The notes under the pieces are model-generated. The model was not told where the DNA came from. It worked only from the letters and a program-made list of their open reading frames with translations, and made no database searches. The position numbers and the translations under genes were made by a program. Of a DNA stretch of 64,000 bases, positions 43,227 through 52,114 are shown piece after piece. Location of the stretch: NCBI GenBank assembly GCA_029319145.1, contig CP119753.1, forward strand, positions 620,001 through 684,000, read 5' to 3'. This stretch comes from Microbacter sp. GSS18. Lineage in GTDB: Bacteria; Actinomycetota; Actinomycetes; Actinomycetales; Microbacteriaceae. Position 1 is the first letter of the stretch; the number at the start of each line of letters is the position of its first letter.

Positions 43227-44648
43227 TCAGACCGGCCTGTGGTCGTCCGGCTGCTCGCCGGACTCGTCTCCGTCGTCCTCGCCGGACTCGTCTCCGTCGT
43301 CCTCGCCGGGTGCGTCGGCCGAGGGCTCCTCGCCCGCCAGCAGCCGGGCGAGCGCGTCGTCCATCTCGTCGGTGGCCGGTTCCTCGCCGCGAGCCCGGGC
43401 CTCGAGACGGGCGACCAGCGACGACGGATCGTCGATGTCCTCGGCCCCGGGCATCAGGTCGGGGTAGTCCCACAGCGCATCGCGTGCCGCGACACCCACG
43501 GCGTCGGTGACCGCGCGCCACATCGCCGCCGCCTCGCGCATGCGGCGCGGTCGCAGCTCGAGGCCGACGAGCGAGCCGAGCGCGCGCTCCGCCGGTCCGC
43601 CCACGGCGCGTCGCCGGCGGACCATCTCGGCGATGCGCTCCGCGGACGGAATGCGCGCGGTCGCGTCGGCCGTGACGACGTCGACCCACCCCTCGATCGT
43701 GGCAAGCAGGTTCTCGAGCCGCTCGAGCGCCGCGTCCTGCGCCTCCGAGCGGGTCGGCAGCAGCGCGCCGCTCTCGATGGCGCGACGCAGTTCCTCGGGC
43801 TCCGACGGATCGAACCGCGAGGCGAGATCCTCGAGCGCATCCGTGTCGACGTGGATCCCGCGCGCGAACTCGGTGACCTGCGAGATCACGTGCAGACGCA
43901 GCCATCGCGCGTGCCGGAACAGGCGCGCGTGGGCGAGCTCGCGGGCCGCGATGTACAGCGCGAGCTGGTCATCCGGGATCTCCAGCTCGGAGCCGAGCAT
44001 CGCGAAGTTCTGGGGGAGCACCGCCGCGGTGCCGTCGGGCATGAGCGGGATGCCGACGTCGCCGCCGCTGACGACCTCCTTCGACAGCTCGCCGACGACC
44101 TGTCCGAGCTGGGAGGCGAACAGCGAGCCGCCGACGGTCCGCATGAGGCGTCCCGCTCCCTGGACCAGACCCTGCATCTCCTCGGGCGTCTGCGACGCCA
44201 GCGCCGCGGTGAGCGCGTCGGCGATGCTGCCTGCGACCGGCTCGGCCAGCTCCTGCCAGACCGGCAGGGTCGACTCGACCCAGCCGCCGCGCGTTATGGC
44301 GCTCGGAGCCGAGGCCAGCTGCGAGATGGCGGTCGCCTCGCTCAGCCACAGGTTGGCCAGGGAGAACGCCTGATCCATGTCGGACGCCTGTCCGCTCGTC
44401 ACGCCGAGGCCGTCCTGATTTGCGATGTGCAGGGCCTGGCGCTCGGCCATGTCCCATGAGATCCCGTCGTCGCCGGAGGCGAAGGCCCCCTGCAGGTGGC
44501 GCATCACCGTCTGCATCATCGCCGGGTCGATCTGCATGCCCGACAGCTTTGACAGCTGCTCGGCATCGAGTTCGCCCGGGGCGCCGCCGAGCAGATTGCG
44601 CAGCAGTTCCTCGAACTCCTCTTCGGGAGAGCGATCGTCGTCAGCCAC
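43227..44648 (-). CDS. zinc-dependent metalloprotease-like protein (DUF2342)
   Basis: This 473-residue protein matches the DUF2342 family (mycobacterial Rv3195 type). It has an N-terminal domain with LSGMQIDPAMMQTVMRHLQ. The core contains TRGGWVESTLPVWQELAEPVA and QNFAMLGSELEIPDDQLALY. The conserved helix AARELAHARLFRHARWL carries the E-x-x-H-like proposed metal site. The first Glu-His motif is not a textbook HExxH, so protease activity is only a family annotation. The C-terminus is acidic with an exact 8-residue repeat. A GTG start with AAAGGCGG upstream is used. It is divergent from the Lon-like gene. Confidence 0.88.
   Translation of the reverse strand: MADDDRSPEEEFEELLRNLLGGAPGELDAEQLSKLSGMQIDPAMMQTVMRHLQGAFASGDDGISWDMAERQALHIANQDGLGVTSGQASDMDQAFSLANLWLSEATAISQLASAPSAITRGGWVESTLPVWQELAEPVAGSIADALTAALASQTPEEMQGLVQGAGRLMRTVGGSLFASQLGQVVGELSKEVVSGGDVGIPLMPDGTAAVLPQNFAMLGSELEIPDDQLALYIAARELAHARLFRHARWLRLHVISQVTEFARGIHVDTDALEDLASRFDPSEPEELRRAIESGALLPTRSEAQDAALERLENLLATIEGWVDVVTADATARIPSAERIAEMVRRRRAVGGPAERALGSLVGLELRPRRMREAAAMWRAVTDAVGVAARDALWDYPDLMPGAEDIDDPSSLVARLEARARGEEPATDEMDDALARLLAGEEPSADAPGEDDGDESGEDDGDESGEQPDDHRPV
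43261..43308. repeat. two exact 24-bp tandem units in the DUF2342 gene
   Basis: The two units, 43261-43284 and 43285-43308, are identical. They encode GEDDGDES twice in the acidic tail, in frame, so copy-number changes would not disrupt the gene. Confidence 0.85.
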
Positions 44649-44685
44649 TTCAGCCGCCTTTCAGCCGGGTCGGGGCGTCTCGTTC

Positions 44686-44691
44686 TACGCT
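44686..44691 (+). promoter_or_regulatory. candidate -10 box for the Lon-like protease gene
   Basis: TACGCT would give a leader of about 75 nt. The gene has a good GGAAAGG box, so it is not leaderless. Confidence 0.35.
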
Positions 44692-44773
44692 AGTCGCGAA
44701 GATCCTCGCACCGCCCCGGGTGGAACCCGATTCCCGTACGCCGGTCGCGAACGACCCCGCTGGAAAGGCTGAC

Positions 44774-45898
44774 GTGGCGCTGTTCGACGAGAATCCCGTC
44801 CCTCCGCCCGCCCCCGAGCGTCGGCTGTCGCGGGGGGCGGTCGCGGGCACGTGGGCGCTCGCGGTCGCGCTCGTGGTCATGGTCGTGCTGACGTTCCTGC
44901 CGACCTCGTACGTCATCGAGCGACCGGGACCGGTCTACAACACGCTGGGCACGGCGCGGGCCTCCGACGGCACCGAGGTGCCCCTCATCTCGGTGGACGG
45001 CGCTGACACGTACCCCACGGAGGGATCGCTGGATCTGCTCACGGTGCAGGTCGTGGGCAACCGCGAGCGGACGCCGTCGTGGTTCGAGCTGGCGACCGCC
45101 TGGTTCGATCCGAGCCGCGCGGTGGTGCCCCTCGCGTCGGTGTTCCCGGAGGGCCAGACCAGCGACGAGCGCAACGAGCAGAGCGCCGCGCTGATGGTCG
45201 ATTCGCAGAAGGAGGCCACGGCGGCGGCCCTGTCCGAGCTCGGCTACGACGTGCAGCCCGAGTTCAGCGTGTACTCGTTCGTCGAAGACTCCGCCGCCGA
45301 AGGCATCCTCGAGGTCGGCGACCGGATCATCGCCGCAGAGGGCGTCGAGGTGACCGACGTCGACACCTTGCGCGGCGTCGTCAACGACGGCGGCGGGGCG
45401 GCGATCGAACTCACGATCGTGCGCGAGGGCGAGCAGACGGACGTCTCGGTCACGCCCAAGGCGACCGAGATCGACGGCGAGGACACACTGCTGCTGGGCA
45501 TCTCGCTCATCACCGACTACGACTTCCCGTTCGACGTCACGATCCAGCTCGACAACGTCGGCGGGCCGAGCGCGGGCATGATGTTCGCGCTCGGCATCAT
45601 GGACGTCCTCACGCCCGGCGAGCTCAACGGCGGCGAGCAGATCGCGGGCACGGGCACGATCAGCGGCGACGGGATCGTCGGCCCCATCGGCGGTATCCGG
45701 CAGAAGATGTGGGGAGCCAGCGACGCCGGCGCGGCGTGGTTCCTCGCGCCCGCGGGCAACTGCGACGAGGTCGTCGGCCACGTCCCGGGAGATCTCGAGG
45801 TGTTCTCGGTCGAGACGCTCGACGACGCTCTCGCCGTGCTCGAGACGATCTCGGCGGACGGCGACACCGGCACGCTGCCGACCTGCACGGCAGGCTGA
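44774..45898 (+). CDS. membrane-anchored PDZ/Lon-like (S16) serine protease
   Basis: This 374-residue protein (Rv3194c/YlbL type) has a cytoplasmic start, one membrane helix (about residues 25-45, TWALAVALVVMVVLTFLPTS), a PDZ domain (about 155-240, GILEVGDRIIAAEGVEV) and a Lon proteolytic domain. The catalytic dyad is visible: Ser266 in NVGGPSAGMM and Lys311 in IGGIRQKMWG. It probably degrades secreted or membrane-proximal substrates on the outer face. The GTG at 44774 has GGAAAGG 5 nt upstream. It is followed by UPF0182, as in mycobacteria. Confidence 0.93.
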   Translation: MALFDENPVPPPAPERRLSRGAVAGTWALAVALVVMVVLTFLPTSYVIERPGPVYNTLGTARASDGTEVPLISVDGADTYPTEGSLDLLTVQVVGNRERTPSWFELATAWFDPSRAVVPLASVFPEGQTSDERNEQSAALMVDSQKEATAAALSELGYDVQPEFSVYSFVEDSAAEGILEVGDRIIAAEGVEVTDVDTLRGVVNDGGGAAIELTIVREGEQTDVSVTPKATEIDGEDTLLLGISLITDYDFPFDVTIQLDNVGGPSAGMMFALGIMDVLTPGELNGGEQIAGTGTISGDGIVGPIGGIRQKMWGASDAGAAWFLAPAGNCDEVVGHVPGDLEVFSVETLDDALAVLETISADGDTGTLPTCTAG

Positions 45899-45948
45899 AT
45901 CCCCGGCGTTCTGTCAGGCGGGCGGAGAGACCTGCGCGCCGCGCCGCC

Positions 45949-45954
45949 TAGGAT
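45949..45954 (+). promoter_or_regulatory. -10 box of leaderless UPF0182 gene
   Basis: TAGGAT lies 6 nt before the GTG at 45961. Confidence 0.6.
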
Positions 45955-45960
45955 GGAAGG

Positions 45961-48888
45961 GTGACCACGACCTCGGCGCCGAATGCGGCCACACCCTCCC
46001 GTTCCCGACGCGTCATCGCGATTTCGCTGGCGGTGATCGCCGCCCTCGTGGTGGCCTTCTTCATCTTCGCCAACCTCTTCACCGACTGGCTGTGGTATGC
46101 GCAGCTGGGCTTCGAATCGGTGCTCGTGACACAGTGGATCGCCAGGGTGGTGATGTTCGCGATCGGGTTCCTGGGCATGGCGGTGCCGGTATGGCTCGCG
46201 ATCCAGCTGGCGTATCGCCTGCGGCCCGTCTACGCGCGGCTGAGCTCGCAGCTGGACCGCTATCAGGAGGTCGTCGAGCCGCTGCGGCGGCTGGCGATGT
46301 GGGGCATCCCGGTGTTCTTCGGCTTCTTCGCCGGATTCGCCGCGTCGGCCCAGTGGGAGACCACGTGGCTGTGGTTCAACGGCGCGGCCACCAACCAGAC
46401 GGACCCCGAGTTCGGGCTGGACACCGGCTTCTACCTGTTCGCCATGCCGTTCTACACCTCGCTGATCGGGTTCGTCTCGGCGGTGCTGCTGGTGTGTCTG
46501 CTCGTGACGGCCGCGGTCGCCTACCTGTACGGCGCCGTGCGGATCGGCCAGCGCGAGCTGCGCATCTCGAAGTCGGCGCGCATCCAGCTCGCGGTGCTCG
46601 CCGGCCTCTACCTGCTCGTGCAGGGTGTGAGCCTGTGGCTCGACCGGTACCGCACCCTCGTCGAGCCCGGCGGCATGGGGCGCATCACCGGCCCCGGCTA
46701 CACCGAGGCCAACGCCGTCATCCCCGGTCAGACCGTGCTCGCCATCATCGCCGTGGTCGTGGCGATCCTGTTCTTCGTCACGGCGATCATCGGCCGCTGG
46801 CGCTACCCGCTCATCGCGACCGCACTGCTGGTCGTCTCCGCGATCGTGGTGGGGGTCGGCTACCCCTGGGTCGTCCGGACCTTCCAGGTGCAGCCGAACC
46901 AGCTCTCGCTCGAGAGCCAGTACTACGAGCGCAACCTCGAGATGACCAAGTCCGCGTACGGCATCGACGAACTCGACAAGATCGACTACACCGCAGAGGT
47001 CACGACCGAGGCGGGACAGCTGCGCGAGGACGCCGACACGACGGCGTCGATCCGCATCATGGATCCCGCGATCATCGGACCCACGGTGCGGCAGCTCGAG
47101 CAGTACCGCGCGTACTACCAGTTCGCCGAGCCGCTGGACGTCGACCGCTACGAGATCGACGGGCAGTCGCAGGACACCATCGTCTCGGTGCGGGAGCTGA
47201 ACACGGATCAGCTCGGCGCGGCGTCGAACTGGCAGAACAACGTCCTGGTGTACACCCACGGCTACGGCATCGTCGCAGCCGCGGGCAATGAGCGCACCGC
47301 GGACGGCAACCCCGTCTTCCTCGAGCGCGGCATCCCTGCGCAGGGCTTCCTGTCGGACCAGGAGGACTTCCAGCCGCGGGTGTACTTCGGCGAGACCTCG
47401 CCCGAGTACTCGATCGTCGGCGCGCCCGAGGGCACCGACCCGATCGAGCTCGACTACCCCTCCGGCACCGAGGGCTCGAACAGCGAGACGCGCACGACGT
47501 TCGACGGCGACGGCGGCCCCAGCCTGAGCAGCGTCTTCAGCCGTCTGCTGTACGCGCTGAAGTTCCAGTCCGAGCAGATCCTGTTCTCGGACTCCGTCAA
47601 CGAGGACTCCCAGATCCTCTACGACCGCGATCCGAGCCTGCGCGTGCAGAAGGTCGCGCCCTACCTCACGCTCGACAGCGACCCGTACCCCAGCGTCGTC
47701 GACGGCCGCGTCGTGTGGATCATCGACGGCTACACCCTGAGTGCGAACTACCCGTACTCCACGACGGTGAGCCTGCAGCAGGCGATCGAGGACTCCAACA
47801 ACACCGCGCCGCGGTTCGCGCTGGACGACATCAACTACGTCCGCAACTCCGTGAAGGCGACCGTCGACGCGTACGACGGATCGGTCACCCTGTACGCGTG
47901 GGATGAGGAGGACCCGCTCCTCCAGGCGTGGCAGAACGTGTACCCGTCGACGCTGAAGTCCGTGGACGAGATGTCGGGCGAGCTGATGAGCCACGTGCGG
48001 TACCCCACGGACCTGTTCAAGATCCAGCGGGCGCTGCTCGGCGTCTACCACGTCGACGACGCGCGAGCGTTCTTCCAGCGCGACAACGCGTGGGCGACGC
48101 CGAACGACCCGCAGACCGACGCGCGTCTCCAGCCGCCGTACTACCTGACGATGCAGATGCCGGGTCAGGACGACCCGAGCTACTCGATGTTCACGACCTT
48201 CATCCCGTCGTCCGAGGCCGGCACGGCCAGCCGCAACGTGCTGATGGGATATCTCGCCGTCGACGCGAACGCGGGTGACACCGCGGGCGAGAAGAGCGAC
48301 GACTACGGCAAGCTGCGGCTGCTCGAGATCTCCGCCGAGACGACGGTGCCCGGTCCCGGCCAGGTGCAGAACCGGTTCGACTCCGACACCGAGGTGTCCT
48401 CGCAGATCAACATCCTGCAGCAGGGCCAGTCCGAGGTGCTCAACGGCAATCTGCTGACGCTTCCGGTGGGCGGCGGGCTCCTGTACGTCCAGCCGGTGTT
48501 CGTCCAGGCCTCGCAGGGCACGCAGCTGCCGACGATCCGGAAGATCCTGGTGGCCTTCGGCGACGAGATCGCGTTCGAGGACACCCTCGACGAGGCTCTC
48601 AACGCGCTGTTCGGCGGCGAGTCGGGCGCCACGACCGGTGACGAGGGCGTGTCGCCCACGCCGTCGCCGGACGCCACGCCGTCGCCCGACGCCACGCCGT
48701 CCCCCAGCCCGTCGCCGACCGAGCCTGCGGTTCCCGCCGACGAGTACCAGGCGGCGCTGGAGGAGGCCCGGCAGGCCATGCTGGACCGCGACGCCGCTCT
48801 CGCGGCCGGCGACTGGACCGCCTATGGCGAGGCCGACGCTCGACTCACGGCTGCCGTCGAGACGCTCATCGAGCTCAGCGGCGAGTGA
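45961..48888 (+). CDS. UPF0182 large membrane protein
   Basis: This 975-residue protein is of the UPF0182 (COG1615) family found in actinobacteria and cyanobacteria. Seven hydrophobic helices occupy about the first 310 residues, including ANLFTDWLWYAQLGFESVLV. They are followed by a large extracytoplasmic domain with the family segments YYERNLEMTKSAYGIDE, RNSVKATVDAYDGSVTLYAW and MPGQDDPSYSMFTTFIP. The linker near residue 895 contains a TPSPDA repeat. The last 50 residues form a helix with EEARQAMLDRDAALAAGDW, typical of the family end. Function unknown. The GTG start is set by the -10 box. Confidence 0.95.
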   Translation: MTTTSAPNAATPSRSRRVIAISLAVIAALVVAFFIFANLFTDWLWYAQLGFESVLVTQWIARVVMFAIGFLGMAVPVWLAIQLAYRLRPVYARLSSQLDRYQEVVEPLRRLAMWGIPVFFGFFAGFAASAQWETTWLWFNGAATNQTDPEFGLDTGFYLFAMPFYTSLIGFVSAVLLVCLLVTAAVAYLYGAVRIGQRELRISKSARIQLAVLAGLYLLVQGVSLWLDRYRTLVEPGGMGRITGPGYTEANAVIPGQTVLAIIAVVVAILFFVTAIIGRWRYPLIATALLVVSAIVVGVGYPWVVRTFQVQPNQLSLESQYYERNLEMTKSAYGIDELDKIDYTAEVTTEAGQLREDADTTASIRIMDPAIIGPTVRQLEQYRAYYQFAEPLDVDRYEIDGQSQDTIVSVRELNTDQLGAASNWQNNVLVYTHGYGIVAAAGNERTADGNPVFLERGIPAQGFLSDQEDFQPRVYFGETSPEYSIVGAPEGTDPIELDYPSGTEGSNSETRTTFDGDGGPSLSSVFSRLLYALKFQSEQILFSDSVNEDSQILYDRDPSLRVQKVAPYLTLDSDPYPSVVDGRVVWIIDGYTLSANYPYSTTVSLQQAIEDSNNTAPRFALDDINYVRNSVKATVDAYDGSVTLYAWDEEDPLLQAWQNVYPSTLKSVDEMSGELMSHVRYPTDLFKIQRALLGVYHVDDARAFFQRDNAWATPNDPQTDARLQPPYYLTMQMPGQDDPSYSMFTTFIPSSEAGTASRNVLMGYLAVDANAGDTAGEKSDDYGKLRLLEISAETTVPGPGQVQNRFDSDTEVSSQINILQQGQSEVLNGNLLTLPVGGGLLYVQPVFVQASQGTQLPTIRKILVAFGDEIAFEDTLDEALNALFGGESGATTGDEGVSPTPSPDATPSPDATPSPSPSPTEPAVPADEYQAALEEARQAMLDRDAALAAGDWTAYGEADARLTAAVETLIELSGE

Positions 48889-48903
48889 CCCGCACCGCGT
48901 GAG

Positions 48904-48935
48904 AGAGCCCCGGCCTCAGGGCCGGGGCTCTTCAC
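48904..48935. terminator. hairpin terminator between UPF0182 and the carotenoid operon
   Basis: A perfect stem of about 12 bp (GAGCCCCGGCC at 48905-48915 and complement at 48920-48930, extended by A-T) has a TCAG loop. It lies between two converging genes. A short T-containing tail (TTCACG) follows on the plus strand, so it may serve both directions. Confidence 0.75.
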
Positions 48936-48981
48936 GTTCTGGGGACGACGGCCGCAGCGCCGGCGGGGCATCGCGACCGGG

Positions 48982-49872
48982 TCAGGCCGTGAGGATGGCG
49001 TACCAGATCAGCAGGAGGGTCACCAGGAAGCCCGCGAGCTGATTGATCCACAGGAACCGGCGCCATCCGGCCGTGGCCTCGTGCGCGGTGTCGTCGGTGA
49101 TGCGGCGGTAGGGCCACACGGCGACGAGATACGGCACGGCGACGACGGCGGCCAGGGGGCCGGGCCAGGTCGTCGCGAGCATCGTCGCGCCCGCGGCGGC
49201 GTAGCAGGCCAGCGCGAACCACACCGTCCAGCGCGCACCGCGCGCGGTGGCGATCGACGAGATCCCCGCTTCGCGGTCGGCGACGACGTCCTGAACCGCG
49301 CCGAACGCGTGCGATGCGACGCCCCACAGGGCGAACGCGACGATGACGATCGCGAGCTGCCAGGTCCAGACGGCGCCGGCGAGGACGAGCCCGTAGACCG
49401 CCGGAGAGAAGAAGTGGATGCTGCTGGTGACCGAGTCGGCGAACGGCACCTCCTTCAGCCGCAGGGGCGGTGCGCTGTAGAACACGACGAAGAAGAGACT
49501 CGCCGCGAGCACGGCCCACGAGGCGGGGGACCCGACGAGGGCGAGGAAGACCACGAACGGCGCGCACGAGATGCCGGCCGCCCACAGCGTGATGCGATGC
49601 ATGCGCCGGTCGAGGACAGCGCCGTGCGCGCCCCCCTTGCGGGGGTTGCGCATGTCGGACTCGTAGTCGAACACGTCGTTGATGCCGTACATGGCGAGGT
49701 TGTACGGGACGAGGAAGAACAGCGTTCCGATCACGAGGGTCGGATCGATCGCGCGCGTTGTGAGCAGGTAGGCCGCCGCGAACGGATAGGCGGTGTTGAT
49801 CCAGCTCACCGGTCGTGACGACACGAGGAGCTCTCGTGCCACGCGAGCGGGCGTGAGAGCCCCTGTCGTCAT
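48982..49872 (-). CDS. crtEb: lycopene elongase (UbiA-type prenyltransferase)
   Basis: CrtEb adds dimethylallyl units to both ends of lycopene to make the acyclic C50 flavuxanthin. The 296-residue membrane enzyme has the UbiA Asp motifs YGINDVFDYESDMRNPRKGG (first NDxxDxxxD) and AFGAVQDVVADREAG (second DxxxD), with about eight hydrophobic helices. SSRPVSWINTAYPF near the N-terminus is typical of lycopene elongases. The ATG overlaps the crtYf stop by 4 nt. It is the last gene of the operon, and a terminator lies beyond it. Confidence 0.93.
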   Translation of the reverse strand: MTTGALTPARVARELLVSSRPVSWINTAYPFAAAYLLTTRAIDPTLVIGTLFFLVPYNLAMYGINDVFDYESDMRNPRKGGAHGAVLDRRMHRITLWAAGISCAPFVVFLALVGSPASWAVLAASLFFVVFYSAPPLRLKEVPFADSVTSSIHFFSPAVYGLVLAGAVWTWQLAIVIVAFALWGVASHAFGAVQDVVADREAGISSIATARGARWTVWFALACYAAAGATMLATTWPGPLAAVVAVPYLVAVWPYRRITDDTAHEATAGWRRFLWINQLAGFLVTLLLIWYAILTA

Positions 49873-50186
49873 GTCGCCTCCTGGGCGCGTTCGTGGGCGG
49901 GCAGCAGCGAGAACACGGCGGGGACGAGGAACGCCGCGCACACGGGGTACGAGAAGTCCTCGAGCGGGGCGAGACCGATCCGAAGGCCGCTGAGGTGCTC
50001 GGCCGGATAGGTGAACAGTCCCGCGGCGATCATGGCGTTGTCGAAGACCGCCGTGAGGCCGACGAGGACGACCGCGGCGACGCCGGATGCCGCCATGCGC
50101 CGCCCGAACCGCGGCCGCCGCACCGTGGCGAGCGTCACGGCGAGCGTCACGAGCGTGAACGGCACGACGATGAGCGGGTAGGTCAT
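49869..50186 (-). CDS. crtYf: C50 carotenoid cyclase subunit (CrtYf-like)
   Basis: This 105-residue membrane protein has three helices (LIVVPFTLVTLAVTLATV, GVAAVVLVGLTAVF and VCAAFLVPAVFSLLP). It carries the cyclase-like motif FDNAMIAAGLFTYP, then LGLAPLEDFSYPV-like sequence (here IGLAPLEDFSYPV). With the neighbouring subunit it forms the heterodimeric C50 epsilon/beta/gamma-cyclase that closes the rings of flavuxanthin. Ring type cannot be told from sequence by eye. ATGA overlaps occur at both ends. Confidence 0.9.
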   Translation of the reverse strand: MTYPLIVVPFTLVTLAVTLATVRRPRFGRRMAASGVAAVVLVGLTAVFDNAMIAAGLFTYPAEHLSGLRIGLAPLEDFSYPVCAAFLVPAVFSLLPAHERAQEAT

Positions 50187-50536
50187 CCGGCCTCCTCCCC
50201 GGACCGGGCGACGCGGGAGGCTTCGCGCGCGTCCGCGACCCTGCGCGCGGCACCGTGGACGACGAGGGCCAGGTAGCACAGGAACGCCAGGAACACCGGC
50301 TCCTCGAGCGGGAGCTGCGGAGCGAGGTCGACGCCGACGTAGAGCGACGAGTCGCCCTTGACGAACACCCCCGTGGCGATGCCGACGAGATCCCACGCCA
50401 GGAAGAAGAGCGTGCCCGCCATCACCGCCACGGCCGTGCGGACGGGCGCGGCGAAGGCCGCGAGACGATAGCGGGCATCGATCGTGCCGATGCCCGCCGT
50501 CGAGACCAGGATCGCCGCGAGGTAGAGTCCGGGCAC
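50183..50536 (-). CDS. crtYe: C50 carotenoid cyclase subunit (CrtYe-like)
   Basis: This 117-residue membrane protein is the partner cyclase subunit. It contains GTLFFLAWDLVGIATGVFVKGDSS (given in two parts: GTLFFLAWDLVGIATG, VFVKGDSS), a D-x-x-G-I-x-x-G motif like the bacterial lycopene cyclase domain, and LPLEEPVFLAFLCYLAL, the second conserved motif. It starts at GTG 50536, 3 nt after the crtI stop, and is the only junction in the operon without overlap. Its stop overlaps the crtYf ATG. Confidence 0.9.
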   Translation of the reverse strand: MPGLYLAAILVSTAGIGTIDARYRLAAFAAPVRTAVAVMAGTLFFLAWDLVGIATGVFVKGDSSLYVGVDLAPQLPLEEPVFLAFLCYLALVVHGAARRVADAREASRVARSGEEAG

Positions 50537-50539
50537 GCG

Positions 50540-52114
50540 TCAGACCCTCGCGGGTTCCGCGATCGGACCCGGCGAGCGGTCTCCGCGCAGCCGCTTGACG
50601 ACGAGCTCGGCGGAGATGAGGCACATCGGCAGTCCGATCCCGGGGAGCGCCGAGGTGCCCGCGTAGGCGAGCTGCTCGACCTTGCGCGAGGCGTTGCGCG
50701 GCCGGAAGACCGCGCTCTGACCGAGCGTATGGGCGAGCCCGAGCGCGTTGCCGCGCCACGCGTTCAGATCCGAGGCGAAATCCCCCGGCGCGATCGTGCG
50801 GCGCACCGTGATGCGGTCGGCGAGGTCCGGGATGCCGCACCAGCCGGCGATCTGCTCGATGACGCGGTCGGCGGCCGCCTCGACGGCCGCATCGCCGTCC
50901 CCGTCGGTGCCGCCGTGGCCGAGACCCGGGTCCGCCGGCACCGGCACGAGCACGAACAGGTTCTCGTGCCCCGCGGGCGCCACGGTGTCGTCGGTCGCAC
51001 TCGGCCGACACACGTACAGCGACGCGGGGGAGGGGATGCGCGGACTCGCGCCGAAGATGTCCTCGAAGTTCGCGCGCCAGTCCTCGGTGAACAGCAGCGT
51101 GTGGTGGGCCAGCTGCGGCAGCTCTCCCTCGACCCCCAGGAGCAGCAGGAGCGCTCCGGGTGACGGCGTGCGCGAGGCCCACCACTTCTCGGGGTACGTC
51201 TGCAGGTGCTCGGGCAGCAGGGCGGTCTCGGTATGGTGCAGGTCGGCGGTCGAGACGACCAGGTCGGCCTCGTGGACCGCGCCGCCGGCGAGGCGCACGC
51301 CGGTGGCGACGGCATCCGTCGTGGTGATCTGCTCGACGGGAGCGCCGGTGACGATCTGCACGCCTCGGGCGCGGGCGAGCCGCTCGATCGCGCGGATGAC
51401 CTCGGTGAAGCCGCCGCGCGGATACAGCACGCCCTCGTCGAGGTCGAGGTGGCTCATCAGGTGGTACAGGCTCGGAACGCCGTAGGGCGAGCCGCCGAGG
51501 AAAACCGCGGGATAGCCGAGGATCTGACGCAGCCGCTGATCGACGAAGCGCTTGTCGACGTGCGACGCGAGCGTGCGGGTCAGCAGCGGCGCCAGCTGCG
51601 GCATGCGTCGCAGCAGCGCGGGATCGCGCAGCCCCGCCGTCGTCTCGTAGGTGTCGTAGAGGAACCGCGTGACGGCGAGATCGTAGGCGTCGGCGGCGGA
51701 GTCCAGGTAGGCCGCCAGTCGCGCGCCGGCGCCGGGCTCGATGCTCTCGAACAGGGCGGTGGCCTCTTCGCGACCCGAGCGGACGTCGACCGGGGCGTGC
51801 GCGGGATCCGAGGCGGGCTCGGTGTACACGCGGTACGCCGGGTCGAGCGTGACGAGGTCCAGCTCGTCCGCGGCCGTCGTGCCCAGCAGTCGGAAGAAGT
51901 GCTCGAACACCTCGGGCATCAGGTACCAGCTGGGTCCGGTGTCGAACCGGAAGCCGTCCTGCTCCCACGAGCCGGCGCGTCCGCCGACGTCGTCGCGGGC
52001 CTCGAAAACGGTCACGGTCCAGCCCTCTTCGGCCAGCAGCGCCGCCGTGGCCAGTCCCGCGATCCCGCCGCCGACGACGGCGGCGGATCCGGGCTTCTGT
52101 GCGCGCACGGTCAT
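50540..52114 (-). CDS. crtI: phytoene desaturase
   Basis: CrtI is a FAD enzyme that introduces four double bases of conjugation (four desaturations) to convert phytoene to lycopene. The 524 residues start with the dinucleotide fold AAVVGGGIAGLATAALLAEEG, here VVGGGIAGLATAALLA, and continue VTVFEARDDVGGRAGSWEQD. FDTGPSWYLMPEVFEHFF and the C-terminal LPGIGLPMCLISAELVVKRL are CrtI signatures. The ATG overlaps the crtB stop by 4 nt. Confidence 0.96.
   Translation of the reverse strand: MTVRAQKPGSAAVVGGGIAGLATAALLAEEGWTVTVFEARDDVGGRAGSWEQDGFRFDTGPSWYLMPEVFEHFFRLLGTTAADELDLVTLDPAYRVYTEPASDPAHAPVDVRSGREEATALFESIEPGAGARLAAYLDSAADAYDLAVTRFLYDTYETTAGLRDPALLRRMPQLAPLLTRTLASHVDKRFVDQRLRQILGYPAVFLGGSPYGVPSLYHLMSHLDLDEGVLYPRGGFTEVIRAIERLARARGVQIVTGAPVEQITTTDAVATGVRLAGGAVHEADLVVSTADLHHTETALLPEHLQTYPEKWWASRTPSPGALLLLLGVEGELPQLAHHTLLFTEDWRANFEDIFGASPRIPSPASLYVCRPSATDDTVAPAGHENLFVLVPVPADPGLGHGGTDGDGDAAVEAAADRVIEQIAGWCGIPDLADRITVRRTIAPGDFASDLNAWRGNALGLAHTLGQSAVFRPRNASRKVEQLAYAGTSALPGIGLPMCLISAELVVKRLRGDRSPGPIAEPARV

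Noticed and set aside
45517..48051. An 844-codon frame antisense to UPF0182
   Set aside because: No domain, strongly biased composition, and the sense strand matches a known family from end to end.
48655..48715. Possible CRISPR-like or tandem array in the end of UPF0182
   Set aside because: The 18-bp periodicity codes for TPSPDA repeats in a proline-rich linker. There are no spacers, and no cas gene is in the window.
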